Notes: generated by a model not told the origin, from the sequence alone. DNA of 64,000 nucleotides from Bacillus sp. USDA818B3_A (GCF_009928415.1 NZ_JAABNN010000007.1:1-64000), one strand, 5' to 3'. Shown: positions 25,256-33,137, counted from the stretch's first letter. Numbers and translations: made by a program.

Positions 25256-25552
25256 ATGCAAAATAAGAGGAAAAGAAAATCTTGTTCTTGGTGTATTTTT
25301 CCTGGGTATAATTGGTGTGGACCGGGTTGCAGCGGACCCGATGATCCCATTAATGATGTAGATAGCTGCTGCCAGAAACATGATCATTGTTTGAGTAGAG
25401 GCGGCTCATCTTGTGAATGTGATAAAGAATTTATGGAGTGTCTCCGGCCTAAGATAAATCGTCATACGGAAAAGGGCAGGAAAGCGGCGCTCATGTATGA
25501 TTTTATGAAAATAAAGACCTCATTTACATGTGGAAGGAAAAATTGGCTGTGA
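25256..25552 (+). CDS. Small Cys-rich phospholipase A2-like protein
   Basis: Basic protein of 98 residues with eight or more cysteines. IFPGYNWCGPGCSGPDDPIN is the glycine-rich Ca-binding loop, and DVDSCCQKHDHCL holds the PLA2 catalytic His-Asp pair (C-C-x-x-H-D-x-C). The first 10 residues are Lys/Arg-rich and no signal peptide is visible. Similar Bacillaceae proteins are annotated phospholipase; whether it is active, or spore-associated, is unknown. ATG 25256 has GGGAGG upstream, so the longer frame from 25148 is not the start. Confidence 0.75.
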   Translation: MQNKRKRKSCSWCIFPGYNWCGPGCSGPDDPINDVDSCCQKHDHCLSRGGSSCECDKEFMECLRPKINRHTEKGRKAALMYDFMKIKTSFTCGRKNWL

Positions 25553-25649
25553 TTTGAAATAACAGGGGAAGTAGTGGAAACCATATAATTGTAAATTTAA
25601 GTAATTTCAGAGAATATAGAGATAAGATTTTACCGAAAGGATGGAGTTC

Positions 25650-25841
25650 ATGTACTTCCTCTATTGGCTGGCTAAATGCGGATGGCTCTTGCTCATTATT
25701 TTTATGGGCAATATTTATTTAAGCAAGCTGGGTTTGTGGTCAGTGTTTATTTGTATTGCTATCTTTTTAGTGGGAAATTATCTAATTAATAAAGGGATGG
25801 AAAAGATCTTACTATCAAAAAAGAACCAAAAACTTCATTAA
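25650..25841 (+). CDS. Small membrane protein with two helices
   Basis: Unrecognised protein of 63 residues. Hydrophobic segments at about 2-22 (FLYWLAKCGWLLLIIFMGNI) and 27-45 precede a basic tail (EKILLSKKNQKLH). ATG 25650 is chosen with AAAGG 9 bases before it; ATG 25641 lies directly against that site. Its stop lies in the first arm of the terminator. No neighbour indicates a function. Confidence 0.6.
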   Translation: MYFLYWLAKCGWLLLIIFMGNIYLSKLGLWSVFICIAIFLVGNYLINKGMEKILLSKKNQKLH

Positions 25842-25864
25842 CTCTAATGGAGTTTTTATTTTTT
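25828..25864 (+). terminator. Terminator after the small membrane protein gene
   Basis: AAAAACTTCATTA pairs with TAATGGAGTTTTT (one G-T pair) around ACTC, followed by A/T-rich sequence. The stem includes the stop codon. Confidence 0.75.
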
Positions 25865-25865
25865 T

Positions 25866-25893
25866 CCCAAGGCTAGTAAATACCAGCCTTGGG
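25866..25893. terminator. Second hairpin, backup terminator
   Basis: Perfect 9-bp stem CCCAAGGCT/AGCCTTGGG followed by ATTTTT on the plus strand, immediately after the previous terminator. Confidence 0.65.
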
Positions 25894-26026
25894 ATTTTTA
25901 CTAGTTTTTTTAAAAAGATAGGTGCCTTCCCATTTTTCAGCCGTTTTTTTTCCCAATTATGCTCGGTGTGTCAGCGTGATATGATATTTTTGCAACAAAA
26001 AAAGAGATCATTAGGAGGCTTGAGGA

Positions 26027-27673
26027 ATGATGAAGAAGAGAACATCTATCATGCTTGCATTAGGATTAACGGTTGGATCAGTACTGCCGATTACGGCTGC
26101 CGCCAATACTATTCCGTATAATGTGACGGTTACTAAAGATGCGAACCAGTTTGGCAAAGATGCAAAGGTAACTTGGAAAAAGGGGCAAACCGTTCCTTCT
26201 TTCGTCCACGGTAAGCTATCTACTAAAGCTTATAAAGATCAAGCAGCCGTAAAGCAATTTTTAAAAGAAAACAAACAACTATATCAACTAGATGCAGATA
26301 AAGATTTAACCCTATTGGATGTACAAACGGATGAGCTTGGCAGCAAACACTATGATTTTGTTCAATCTGTCCAGGGAATTCCTGTAGATGGGGCGAAATT
26401 TAAGGTGCATACCGATAAAAATGGGGTCATTACAGCGATTAACGGCGATGTTTTCCCAGCTGCATCTGCTTATTTTAAGGGGAATTTGAAAGCGCAGCTT
26501 ACTAAGGATGCTGCTTTATCTAAGGCGTGGGATTCTATAAATCTAACAAAAGAGGAAACTTTAACAAACGCAGAAGCTGGTCCAACCGGTACGAAATTTG
26601 AGGATACTGTAGAGAAGGCAGAATTGGTTGTATATAAAAAAGAAAACAATTTCTATCTGGCTTATAAAACGAACCTGCAATTCATCCAGCCTTACGGAGC
26701 TAACTGGGTGATTTATGTCGATGCAGTGAATGGGAATGTGTTAAATTCTTATAATGCGGTAGCAGATGCAGGTACTACAGGTTCTGGATATGGTGTATTA
26801 GGAGACTATAAAACTCTCAATACCTATTACTCAAGCAGTACTTATTATTTATATGATGTAACGAAACCGATGGCAGGAGTAATTGAAACTAGGACCGCAC
26901 AAAGCAGATCGATCTTACCAGGCAGCTACTCAGTGGATGCGGATAATAAATTCTATGCTGCATCCCAAGGAGCCGATGTTGACGCAAACTATTACGCCGG
27001 TAAAGTCTATGACTATTATAAAAATACATTTAATCGAAATAGCTTCGATAACAATGGGGCAACGATTCGTTCGACCGTGCACTATAGCAGAAATTACAAT
27101 AATGCTTTCTGGAATGGTTCGCAAATGGTTTATGGGGATGGAGACGGAGTCACTTTTAGACCATTATCAGGCGCTTTAGATGTTGTTGCCCATGAATTAA
27201 CACATGCTGTCACGGAAAGAACAGCAGGTTTAGATTATGTGAATCAGTCAGGGGCTTTAAATGAGTCTATTTCTGATACGTTTGGGGTGTTTTTAGATAA
27301 AGGAGATTATTTAGTAGGAGAAGATGTCTATACTCCAAGTAAGTCGGGAGATGCCCTTCGCAGCTTATCCAACCCAACTCTTTATGGACAGCCTGATCAT
27401 ATGAGCAAATATGTGAATACCACTTCTGATAATGGCGGGGTGCATACGAATAGTGGTATTCCAAACAAAGCCGCTTATTTAACCATTTCTAGTTTAGGGA
27501 CAGCGGTTGCAGAGAAAATCTACTATCGTGCCCTTACCGTGTATCTAAACCCACAAAGTAACTTCAGCGATGCCCGCGCCTCCCTGCTCGCAGCCGCTGC
27601 AGACCTATACGGAACAGGCAGCACCCAGTACAACGCCGTGGCCTCAGCCTGGAATCAAGTAGGAGTTAACTAA
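26027..27673 (+). CDS. Secreted neutral metalloprotease (bacillolysin, thermolysin family M4)
   Basis: Pre-pro-protease of 548 residues. The signal peptide spans about 1-27 (ITAAANT). The propeptide (about 28-250) has an FTP part (LKENKQLYQLDADKDLTLLD) and PepSY part (LVVYKKENNFYLAYKTNLQF). The catalytic domain begins near GTTGSGYGVLGD. The zinc site is VVAHELTHAVTERT (HExTH), with the third ligand Glu in ALNESISDTFG 20 residues on and the catalytic His in NGGVHTNSGIPNKA. Length matches NprE/NprB-type enzymes. AGGAGG lies about 8 bases before the first ATG. Cleaves extracellular proteins. Confidence 0.96.
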   Translation: MMKKRTSIMLALGLTVGSVLPITAAANTIPYNVTVTKDANQFGKDAKVTWKKGQTVPSFVHGKLSTKAYKDQAAVKQFLKENKQLYQLDADKDLTLLDVQTDELGSKHYDFVQSVQGIPVDGAKFKVHTDKNGVITAINGDVFPAASAYFKGNLKAQLTKDAALSKAWDSINLTKEETLTNAEAGPTGTKFEDTVEKAELVVYKKENNFYLAYKTNLQFIQPYGANWVIYVDAVNGNVLNSYNAVADAGTTGSGYGVLGDYKTLNTYYSSSTYYLYDVTKPMAGVIETRTAQSRSILPGSYSVDADNKFYAASQGADVDANYYAGKVYDYYKNTFNRNSFDNNGATIRSTVHYSRNYNNAFWNGSQMVYGDGDGVTFRPLSGALDVVAHELTHAVTERTAGLDYVNQSGALNESISDTFGVFLDKGDYLVGEDVYTPSKSGDALRSLSNPTLYGQPDHMSKYVNTTSDNGGVHTNSGIPNKAAYLTISSLGTAVAEKIYYRALTVYLNPQSNFSDARASLLAAAADLYGTGSTQYNAVASAWNQVGVN

Positions 27674-27684
27674 ATATTTGTATG

Positions 27685-27723
27685 AGAGTCAGCATTACAA
27701 ACTGTAATGACTGACTCTTTTTT
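27685..27723 (+). terminator. Terminator of the protease gene
   Basis: AGAGTCAGCATTAC pairs with GTAATGACTGACTCT (one bulged A), followed by a run of six or more Ts. Confidence 0.85.
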
Positions 27724-27742
27724 CTATCATGCGTATAGTAGA

Positions 27743-27758
27743 AATGGTGACAGGCACC
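27743..27758 (-). repeat. Copy of the GGTGCCTGTCACCATT repeat
   Basis: The minus-strand sequence is identical to the core of the repeats at 30766-30784 and 32442-32460. Confidence 0.6.
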
Positions 27759-28068
27759 AAAAAAATAGATTGGTGTCGGCACCAATCTATCAAATGGGAA
27801 GTTTTAAGAAATGAGCTCTTCGAACTTATTTCCTAATTAAGTTATCTTTATGATAGTGAAAACTTGTGTGGAAAATACGAGGAAGTTGTGTGGAAGTTGT
27901 GAAGATTTGATTTTGAAAGCAAAAAAATAGACTGGTGAAATTCACCAATCAAATTATGGGAAGTTTAAGAAATAAGTTCTACCGAACTATTTCTTAATTA
28001 AGTTACTTATATCATAAGAAAAACATATGTAGAAGTTATGCAGAACTTATGTGGAAGTTGTGAAGATT
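27758..28068 (+). repeat. Two tandem copies of a 150-bp hairpin-rich repeat
   Basis: Copy A (27758-27907) and copy B (27920-28068) are offset by 162 bases and align almost end to end. Each starts CAAAAAAATAGA-TGGTG and has a GGTG/CACC hairpin. Each then has a long imperfect hairpin around TTAAGAAAT-AG--TC, and AATTAAGTTA. Each ends GTGGAAGTTGTGAAGATT. Loops differ while stems are kept, and there is no open frame across either copy. Likely a mobile or structured intergenic element. Confidence 0.75.
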
Positions 28069-28092
28069 ATGGATTAGATGGTTTTTGGCACT

Positions 28093-28269
28093 TTAATACA
28101 ACTTCGGCCATAAACGGTGAATACTATACCGCTTAGATTCCTCCGCTAAAATACCGCCAACATATTGATGGAAACGTTTCTTAATATAGGGGCTAACGTC
28201 AATAAAGTGACTTTTCTTCAAGTATTTAACCTCGATTAAAAAAGCATCCTGATAAATGTACTTTAACAT
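28093..28269 (-). CDS. Possible small basic protein, 58 residues
   Basis: Minus-strand frame MLKYIYQDAFLIEVKYLKKS followed by HFIDVSPYIKKRFHQYVGGI and a Lys/Arg/Tyr-rich end. The amino-acid mix is protein-like and clean, but the only ribosome binding site candidate (CAGGGA, 3 bases before ATG) is poor. It may be a gene remnant. No function assigned. Confidence 0.35.
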   Translation of the reverse strand: MLKYIYQDAFLIEVKYLKKSHFIDVSPYIKKRFHQYVGGILAEESKRYSIHRLWPKLY

Positions 28270-28355
28270 GTTCCCTGCTGTTCTAGGCGTGTATCTGTTC
28301 CAAATTCAAAATATAGACATACACTGTTTACATCTAGTCTAAGGAGGGATTGCAA

Positions 28356-28634
28356 ATGGAAAGACAATATGGAAGTCCGGGTCAAAGCTATCATCATGGC
28401 CAAGGGGGTTATTATCCGGGTCAAGGTTATCATCATGGTCACGGCGGCTATTATCCAGGATATCCAGGTCATGGCTATCATCAAGGCCATGGGGGCTATT
28501 ATCCTGGCCACGGCTACCATCATGGCCATGGAGGTTATTACCCTGGCCACGGTTACCATCATGGTCATGGCACCTATTATCCAGGACATGGTTACCACCA
28601 CGGTCATGGCACGTACAACCCAGGCCATAGATAA
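28356..28634 (+). CDS. Gly/His/Tyr-rich tandem-repeat protein (spore-coat-like)
   Basis: Protein of 92 residues made almost wholly of a 13-16-residue repeat, GHGYHHGHGGYYPGHGYHHG and variants, about five to six copies. His, Gly and Tyr make up most of it; there is no signal peptide and no hydrophobic segment. Such composition is typical of Bacillus spore coat or crust proteins and of metal-binding peptides; tyrosine could permit cross-linking. ATG 28356 has AAGGAGGG 8 bases upstream. A CATACACTG element at about 28319 faintly resembles a SigE/SigK -10. Function not proven. Confidence 0.75.
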   Translation: MERQYGSPGQSYHHGQGGYYPGQGYHHGHGGYYPGYPGHGYHQGHGGYYPGHGYHHGHGGYYPGHGYHHGHGTYYPGHGYHHGHGTYNPGHR

Positions 28635-28670
28635 CCCACACTAATTAACATTTTCCCAAGGTAAAAAACA

Positions 28671-28705
28671 TGCCTGACACCCGTAGGGTGTCAGGCACCT
28701 TTTTT
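28671..28705. terminator. Intrinsic terminator
   Basis: TGCCTGACACC pairs with GGTGTCAGGCA around a short loop, followed by six Ts. The stem resembles the dispersed GGTGCCTGTCACC repeats nearby. Confidence 0.85.
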
Positions 28706-28839
28706 ACTTTTAAATAGTTGTGTTTATTGAATAATTACATATAATAGAATTATAAGCGTTCACAAAATTGTCGAAAATTCATTTTGTTGGTTTTTAATTA
28801 AGATAAAAAATGTTGAAGGAAAATCGGAGGGATTGGCTG

Positions 28840-29061
28840 ATGGTAAAAGCAGGTGTTGCGGGTGTAGTTGGTTTTGTTTTAATTTTTATCGAATCGATGA
28901 TCGTAATGAAATTAAAAGGCTATGAAACTATTGAATATGGCGGTATTACACCATTCATTAATGTCTGGGCTATGAATTTCTTTTTTATCTATGCCATTCT
29001 TACGCAAGTTACAAACTGGTATGTAAATAAACAAGAGCTAAATGAAGAAAATAGCTATTAA
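28840..29061 (+). CDS. Small membrane protein of unknown function
   Basis: Unrecognised protein of 73 residues with two hydrophobic segments (about 3-22, GVAGVVGFVLIFIESMIVMK, and about 37-56, WAMNFFFIYAILTQVTNWYV) joined by a short KGYETIEYGGI loop. ATG 28840 has GGAGGG 8 bases upstream and is preferred to ATG 28810. Its own terminator follows. No operon partner. Confidence 0.65.
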   Translation: MVKAGVAGVVGFVLIFIESMIVMKLKGYETIEYGGITPFINVWAMNFFFIYAILTQVTNWYVNKQELNEENSY

Positions 29062-29072
29062 ACGGATTATAC

Positions 29073-29112
29073 AAGCGTCTCCCTCTTTAAAAAGAAAGGA
29101 GGCGCTTTTTTT
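29073..29112 (+). terminator. Intrinsic terminator
   Basis: AAGCGTCTCC pairs with GGAGGCGCTT (one G-T), then a 7-base T-run. It shows that the longer frame from 29042 is not the start of the next gene. Confidence 0.85.
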
Positions 29113-29173
29113 GTATAGAATGAAAATAACTGTTGATTTAACTAATATTATTAGTTTTAAGGAGATGGTATTA

Positions 29174-29881
29174 ATGAGGCTGATTAAAAAAGGTTATGTT
29201 TATCAAGTAACATTTATGGCGAAAATTTTTCCGGTAAATTGTTATTTGGTGGAAGAAGACGATGGGTTAACGTTAATTGATGCCGCACTTGGTTTTTGTG
29301 CCAAAGGTATTTTGAAGGCAACTGACACCATCGGGAAACCAATTACAAAAATTGTTTTGACACATGCCCATGAAGACCATGTAGGTGCACTTGATTCGAT
29401 AAAAGAATCCTGCCCTGAGGTTCCTGTTTATATCTCATCCCGTGATTATAGACTAATGAACAATGACCGTTCACTTGATTCTCATGAGGATCAAACTCCA
29501 ATTAAAGGAGGCGTACCGAAAACATTAAAAACCCGGGCTGCTCTCTTACTCAAGGAAGGAGATTTAGTTGGTTCATTAACGGCAATTGAAACACCGGGTC
29601 ATACCCCTGGATCGATGTCATTTCTTGATAAGCGGACAGACGCTCTTATTGCAGGCGATGCCTTTCAAACGAGAGGAGGAATGGCGGTTGCCGGGGATTT
29701 AAAACCATGGTTCCCATTTCCGGCGTTCGGTACATGGAGTAAGAAAACAGCTTTAGCTAGTGCAAAAAAACTGCTAAGTTTCGAACCAAAACTACTAGCA
29801 GTAGGCCACGGTGAAATGGTGGAACACCCTATGAGTATGATGGAACAAGCGGTAAATGAGTTCAAACGGAGAATTGGCTAA
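29174..29881 (+). CDS. MBL-fold metallo-hydrolase
   Basis: Hydrolase of 235 residues with a complete two-metal site: THAHEDHVGALDS (HxHxDH, about 74-84), ETPGHTPGSMSFLD (third His), IAGDAF (bridging Asp) and the late VGHGEMVEHP His. Family members include glyoxalase-II-like thioesterases and lactonases; the substrate is not resolved. ATG 29174 has AAGGAGATGG upstream, and an intrinsic terminator lies between it and the alternative start at 29042. Confidence 0.9.
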   Translation: MRLIKKGYVYQVTFMAKIFPVNCYLVEEDDGLTLIDAALGFCAKGILKATDTIGKPITKIVLTHAHEDHVGALDSIKESCPEVPVYISSRDYRLMNNDRSLDSHEDQTPIKGGVPKTLKTRAALLLKEGDLVGSLTAIETPGHTPGSMSFLDKRTDALIAGDAFQTRGGMAVAGDLKPWFPFPAFGTWSKKTALASAKKLLSFEPKLLAVGHGEMVEHPMSMMEQAVNEFKRRIG

Positions 29882-29894
29882 AGGATGATATAAA

Positions 29895-30005
29895 TTGGAT
29901 GTAGATATAGATGATAGTCTGACACTGATCATCCAGGCATTTTTAATGGACTGGAAAGCGGTAGATAAGGTTAAGGCAGCCGCTGAAGGGATATTTGAAA
30001 GGTAA
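29895..30005 (+). CDS. Possible small ORF, 36 codons
   Basis: TTG-initiated frame (DVDIDDSLTLIIQAFLMDWK, then AVDKVKAAAEGIFER) placed 13 bases after the MBL stop. AAGGATG lies 8 bases before the TTG. An acidic start and amphipathic helix are visible. It may be a small protein translated with the hydrolase, or a remnant. Confidence 0.3.
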   Translation: MDVDIDDSLTLIIQAFLMDWKAVDKVKAAAEGIFER

Positions 30006-30040
30006 CGGATGTTTAAGTTGAAACAGTTTGTAACACATGA

Positions 30041-30075
30041 AAGGCATTCTTCTGTAGAGGAATGTCCCTTTTTTT
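30041..30075 (+). terminator. Intrinsic terminator
   Basis: GGCATTC pairs with GAATGTCC (one G-T) and a 7-base T-run follows. Ends the MBL transcript. Confidence 0.65.
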
Positions 30076-30158
30076 ATCCAAAGAATGGATGTGTTTTAAT
30101 AGCTGGGGCTTTGTTATAATGTTTATAACTTATATTAAGGAATAAAGGAATGATCATT

Positions 30159-30767
30159 ATGAAACGAACGGAACAGTATGGATTAGTTTTGGACGTAGAG
30201 ACAACCGGATTGGGGCCGACAAAAGACGAAGTTATTGAACTAGCCCTTAAATTATTCACCTACCGGAAGGAAACAGGTGAAATCCTCGAGATTATCGAGG
30301 AAGACTCCTTCCTGCGCGAACCCTTATCCAGGACAGCCCGGAATAATTATGATACTGCTTTTAGAGTTCATGGGATTCCATTTGAATCAGTGATAGGCAA
30401 AAGCTTTTATGATGTAAAAATCAAGACGTATTTCCATCGGGCCGATTCGGTGTTCGCCCATAATGCATCATTTGACCGCAGTTTTCTGTACCAAATGTAT
30501 CCTGAAGTAAATGATTTAAAGTGGTATTGCACGATGAGAAATATTCCATGGAAGAACTATGGATTTCCAAACGGAAAACTACTGACACTATTACAGGCCC
30601 ATAATATCACAGATTATCAAACACATAGAGCACTTGATGATATTACATACCTAATGGACCTGCTAAAGCAAACAAGCCCAAAAGGAAACCTTTATCTCCA
30701 AGAAGTCCTCGAAAAAGGACCAATGAGAAAATATCAGCCAGCCACAGCCCGAACCAAACTTGGTTAA
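30159..30767 (+). CDS. DEDDh 3'-5' exonuclease (DnaQ-like)
   Basis: Nuclease of 202 residues. Exo I motif is VLDVETTGLGPTKDEVIELA (Asp and Glu, about 9-28), Exo II is SVFAHNASFDRSFLY (N-x-x-x-D), and Exo III is DYQTHRALDDITYLMDLL (His and Asp, DEDDh type). No polymerase-binding extension, so it is a free-standing nuclease of unknown target. ATG 30159 has AAAGGA 9 bases upstream, while ATG 30150 touches that site. Confidence 0.88.
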   Translation: MKRTEQYGLVLDVETTGLGPTKDEVIELALKLFTYRKETGEILEIIEEDSFLREPLSRTARNNYDTAFRVHGIPFESVIGKSFYDVKIKTYFHRADSVFAHNASFDRSFLYQMYPEVNDLKWYCTMRNIPWKNYGFPNGKLLTLLQAHNITDYQTHRALDDITYLMDLLKQTSPKGNLYLQEVLEKGPMRKYQPATARTKLG

Positions 30768-30784
30768 TGGTGCCTGTCACCATT
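30766..30784. repeat. AATGGTGCCTGTCACCATT palindromic repeat
   Basis: Imperfect palindrome AATGGTGCCTGTCACCATT. The same 19 bases occur at 32442-32460 and 16 of them, inverted, at 27743-27758. It starts inside the stop codon of the exonuclease gene. Confidence 0.6.
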
Positions 30785-30889
30785 AGTGATATAAACACAA
30801 TGCCAATATGTGGAGGCTCTTTGATTTAATACGTCCAACTTATATGTTAGAATATTCACTATGTAAAATTACATCGGGGTAGGGTGAAT

Positions 30890-31687
30890 ATGAAACTCTT
30901 AACATTAAACTGTCATTCTTGGCATGAGGAACATCAATATGATAAGATTGCGCATTTAGCAGAAACTATAATCGAACATTCTTATGATGTTATTGCCTTG
31001 CAAGAGGTGAGCCAAGCAATAGCTGATGAGTATGTGGATGGGAAAGTAAAGAAAAATAATTACGTTTACGTTTTGTTACAGGAACTTAAGAAGCGTGGTA
31101 ATGACGAATATTCAATGGTGTGGGATTTGACTCATTATATCAAAAAAGGAACCTATGAAGAAGGGGTAGCTGTCCTCACCAAACACCCAATCATTCAGCA
31201 CCAATCCTTCTTTGTATCGCAAAGTGAGGAGTATGAAACAAACTGGAAAACAAGAAGAATTTTAGGTGCAACAATTAAGTACAAGGACAAACCTTATACT
31301 TTTTATTCTTGCCATATGGGTTGGTGGCATGATGAAGTTGAACCTTTTAAGGCACAAGCTGACAAGATGTTCAAGAATTTGAATTGGGATGAGCATTTCT
31401 TTTTGATGGGGGATTTTAACAATGATGTTTCCTTAAAAGGAGAGGGGTATGAGTATTTGTTAGATCATGGTCTTTATGATACGTACCATCTTGCAGAGGA
31501 AAAGGATGATGGCATCACTGTAAAAGGAAAGATCGCCGGCTGGAGCAACAATAAGCAAGATCTGAGAATCGATTTAATCCTATCCAATAAACCAGTTAAG
31601 GTAGAGTATTCTAACGTAATTTTTAACAATAAGAATAAAATGGTTGTATCTGATCACTTTGGAGTAGAGGCAAAAGTTAACTTATAA
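30890..31687 (+). CDS. Endonuclease/exonuclease/phosphatase (EEP) family hydrolase
   Basis: Metal-dependent hydrolase of 265 residues. EEP signatures in order: LLTLNCHSWHEE (Asn), DVIALQEVSQ (Glu metal ligand), TFYSCHMGWWHDE (His), FFLMGDFNNDVS (Asp and Asn), RIDLILSNKP and VVSDHFGVEAKV (final Asp-His). No signal peptide, so it is cytoplasmic. The substrate could be a phosphodiester in nucleic acid or a phospholipid. ATG 30890 follows GGGGTAGGG; GTG 30884 lies too close to it. Confidence 0.87.
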   Translation: MKLLTLNCHSWHEEHQYDKIAHLAETIIEHSYDVIALQEVSQAIADEYVDGKVKKNNYVYVLLQELKKRGNDEYSMVWDLTHYIKKGTYEEGVAVLTKHPIIQHQSFFVSQSEEYETNWKTRRILGATIKYKDKPYTFYSCHMGWWHDEVEPFKAQADKMFKNLNWDEHFFLMGDFNNDVSLKGEGYEYLLDHGLYDTYHLAEEKDDGITVKGKIAGWSNNKQDLRIDLILSNKPVKVEYSNVIFNNKNKMVVSDHFGVEAKVNL

Positions 31688-31734
31688 GCTGACTCAAACC
31701 CTTGCATTTAAAAAATTAATTCTTTCAAATAGCA

Positions 31735-31782
31735 AAAACCGGCCGCGCTGCCTATTAAACTGCACGCTAAGCCGGTTTTTTT
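31735..31782. terminator. Bidirectional terminator
   Basis: AAAAACCGGC pairs with GCCGGTTTTT, with a GCGCTGC/GCACGC inner part, between converging genes. T-runs exist on both strands. Confidence 0.8.
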
Positions 31783-31850
31783 GTATTTCTATTATGTATA
31801 AATACCTAAGCTGGATGTTTTATTTCTTTAAGGCCGTGCCCACAAATGGA

Positions 31851-32276
31851 TTATTGTCTGCCCTCAGTGAATATTTGGAAATTGATCCCGAACTTATCGG
31901 TAACACTGCCATAAGCAGGACTAAAGAAGGTTTCTTGCAGCGGCATCCCTACATGGCCGCCTTCCTTTAAAGCATCAAAGAACTTGTGTGCCTGGTCGGC
32001 ATCATTAGTTGAAATACAGATCGTTACCTGATTACCGCTCTGATGTGGTGTGCCAGGGAATGTGTCGGACAGCATTACTTCCGTTTCACCCACTTTGATT
32101 GTTGCATGACTCACACGATTTTTTGCCTCTGCCGGCATAGGAAATTCAGGATTCTCTGGCATTTCTCCGAAAGATTGGCTGAATAAAACCTGGGCATCCA
32201 AAGCATTCTGATAGAATTCGATGGCTTCTTTTGCATTTCCATCCATCACTAAATAGGGAATCAAACGTAAAGTCAT
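31851..32276 (-). CDS. VOC family protein (PhnB-like)
   Basis: Glyoxalase/dioxygenase-fold protein of 141 residues. The beta-alpha-beta-beta-beta modules start LIPYLVMDGNAKEAIEFYQN, with ATIKVGETEVMLSDTFPG and YGSVTDKFGINFQIFTE at the end, as in PhnB/3-demethylubiquinone-methyltransferase-like members. No catalytic metal triad is evident. Function unknown; often stress or resistance associated. GGAGCTG precedes the ATG at about 12 bases. Confidence 0.87.
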   Translation of the reverse strand: MTLRLIPYLVMDGNAKEAIEFYQNALDAQVLFSQSFGEMPENPEFPMPAEAKNRVSHATIKVGETEVMLSDTFPGTPHQSGNQVTICISTNDADQAHKFFDALKEGGHVGMPLQETFFSPAYGSVTDKFGINFQIFTEGRQ

Positions 32277-32436
32277 AAAAATTTTCAGCTCCTTAGGCTA
32301 TAATGAAATCTTATCCATCGATAAGTAAGAGTAAGAAAATTAGGAATGATGATCAATCATTGACCCTCAAGCCCATTAATTCCACTTCCTATTATTACCG
32401 ATATTTCAATTATAAAACAAAAGACATTCGTTCACA

Positions 32437-32465
32437 GTAATAATGGTGCCTGTCACCATTATTAC
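32437..32465. repeat. Long palindrome containing the GGTGCCTGTCACC repeat
   Basis: AATGGTGCCTGTCACCATT (32442-32460) extends outward with GTAAT/ATTAC to a 29-base palindrome that abuts the dinB-like stop. It may double as a transcript end. Confidence 0.6.
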
Positions 32466-32977
32466 TATAGGTACCGTTCGTTTATTATTTTTAGATGGTG
32501 GAGTGCGTGTCCGGCGATGATGTAGGCAATGGCTTGGGCGGAGATTTCTGTGTTGTTGGCGAATCCTGTTTTCTTCCAAGTGTTTTTTGGTAAATTGGTA
32601 ATCAGTGTCATTGCAGCCTGACGAACGGCTGTAAAGTCTTGGATGAGCTGCTGAATGGGAAGCTCATTAAAGTTTGATTCGGCTATATAGTCGTTCTCGT
32701 TAAAACCGGGTAATGGTGTTTTGTCACCACGGGCAACCCGTAAAAGACGATAGCTCATAATCCTTTCTGTATCCGTCATATGTCCAAGAACTTCTTTTAA
32801 ACTCCACTTCCCAGCTGCATAGCGGTGCAGTCCGTTTTCTTCGGATAAGCGTTCAAATAATGCAGTGGTTTTCAACAAATTTTCTTTCAAAATCTCCAGC
32901 AAATCCCCATCAGGTACTAAATTTACATATGGAACATAATATTTTGGGAATTCTTTCGCCTCTGGACGCTGAACCAT
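32465..32977 (-). CDS. DinB family protein
   Basis: Four-helix-bundle protein of 170 residues, DinB/YfiT-like. It carries three metal-ligand histidines in the usual places: VLGHMTDTERIM (about 65-76) and AGHALHHLKII (about 156-166). In relatives the site serves thiol transfer (e.g. bacillithiol S-transferase) or is of unknown use. GGGGGAAAAGAG precedes the ATG. Confidence 0.87.
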   Translation of the reverse strand: MVQRPEAKEFPKYYVPYVNLVPDGDLLEILKENLLKTTALFERLSEENGLHRYAAGKWSLKEVLGHMTDTERIMSYRLLRVARGDKTPLPGFNENDYIAESNFNELPIQQLIQDFTAVRQAAMTLITNLPKNTWKKTGFANNTEISAQAIAYIIAGHALHHLKIINERYL

Positions 32978-33105
32978 CTCTTTTCCCCCTTAGTCTATAA
33001 CGTTTTTCTACGGATTTATTATAATTTTTCAACTATTAGAAAGCCACCCATCTGCCTACTTATATAATAATAAGACTGCCACTGTTATTAATAAATCTAA
33101 AAGAA

Positions 33106-33134
33106 AAGAGCTGCCGCTAATAGCAGCAACTCTT
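33106..33134 (-). terminator. Terminator of queT
   Basis: On the minus strand AAGAGTTGCTGCT pairs with AGCGGCAGCTCTT (one mismatch and G-T), followed by a T-rich tract. Confidence 0.75.
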
Positions 33135-33137
33135 CAA

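Noticed and set aside
28263..28628. Antisense frame of 121 codons opposite the Gly/His/Tyr repeat gene
   Set aside because: Its periodic low-complexity sequence is the reverse reading of the coding repeat; no ribosome binding site and no independent signature.
29042..29173. N-terminal extension of the MBL hydrolase
   Set aside because: A strong intrinsic terminator (29073-29112) lies inside it and the ATG at 29174 has its own ribosome binding site.
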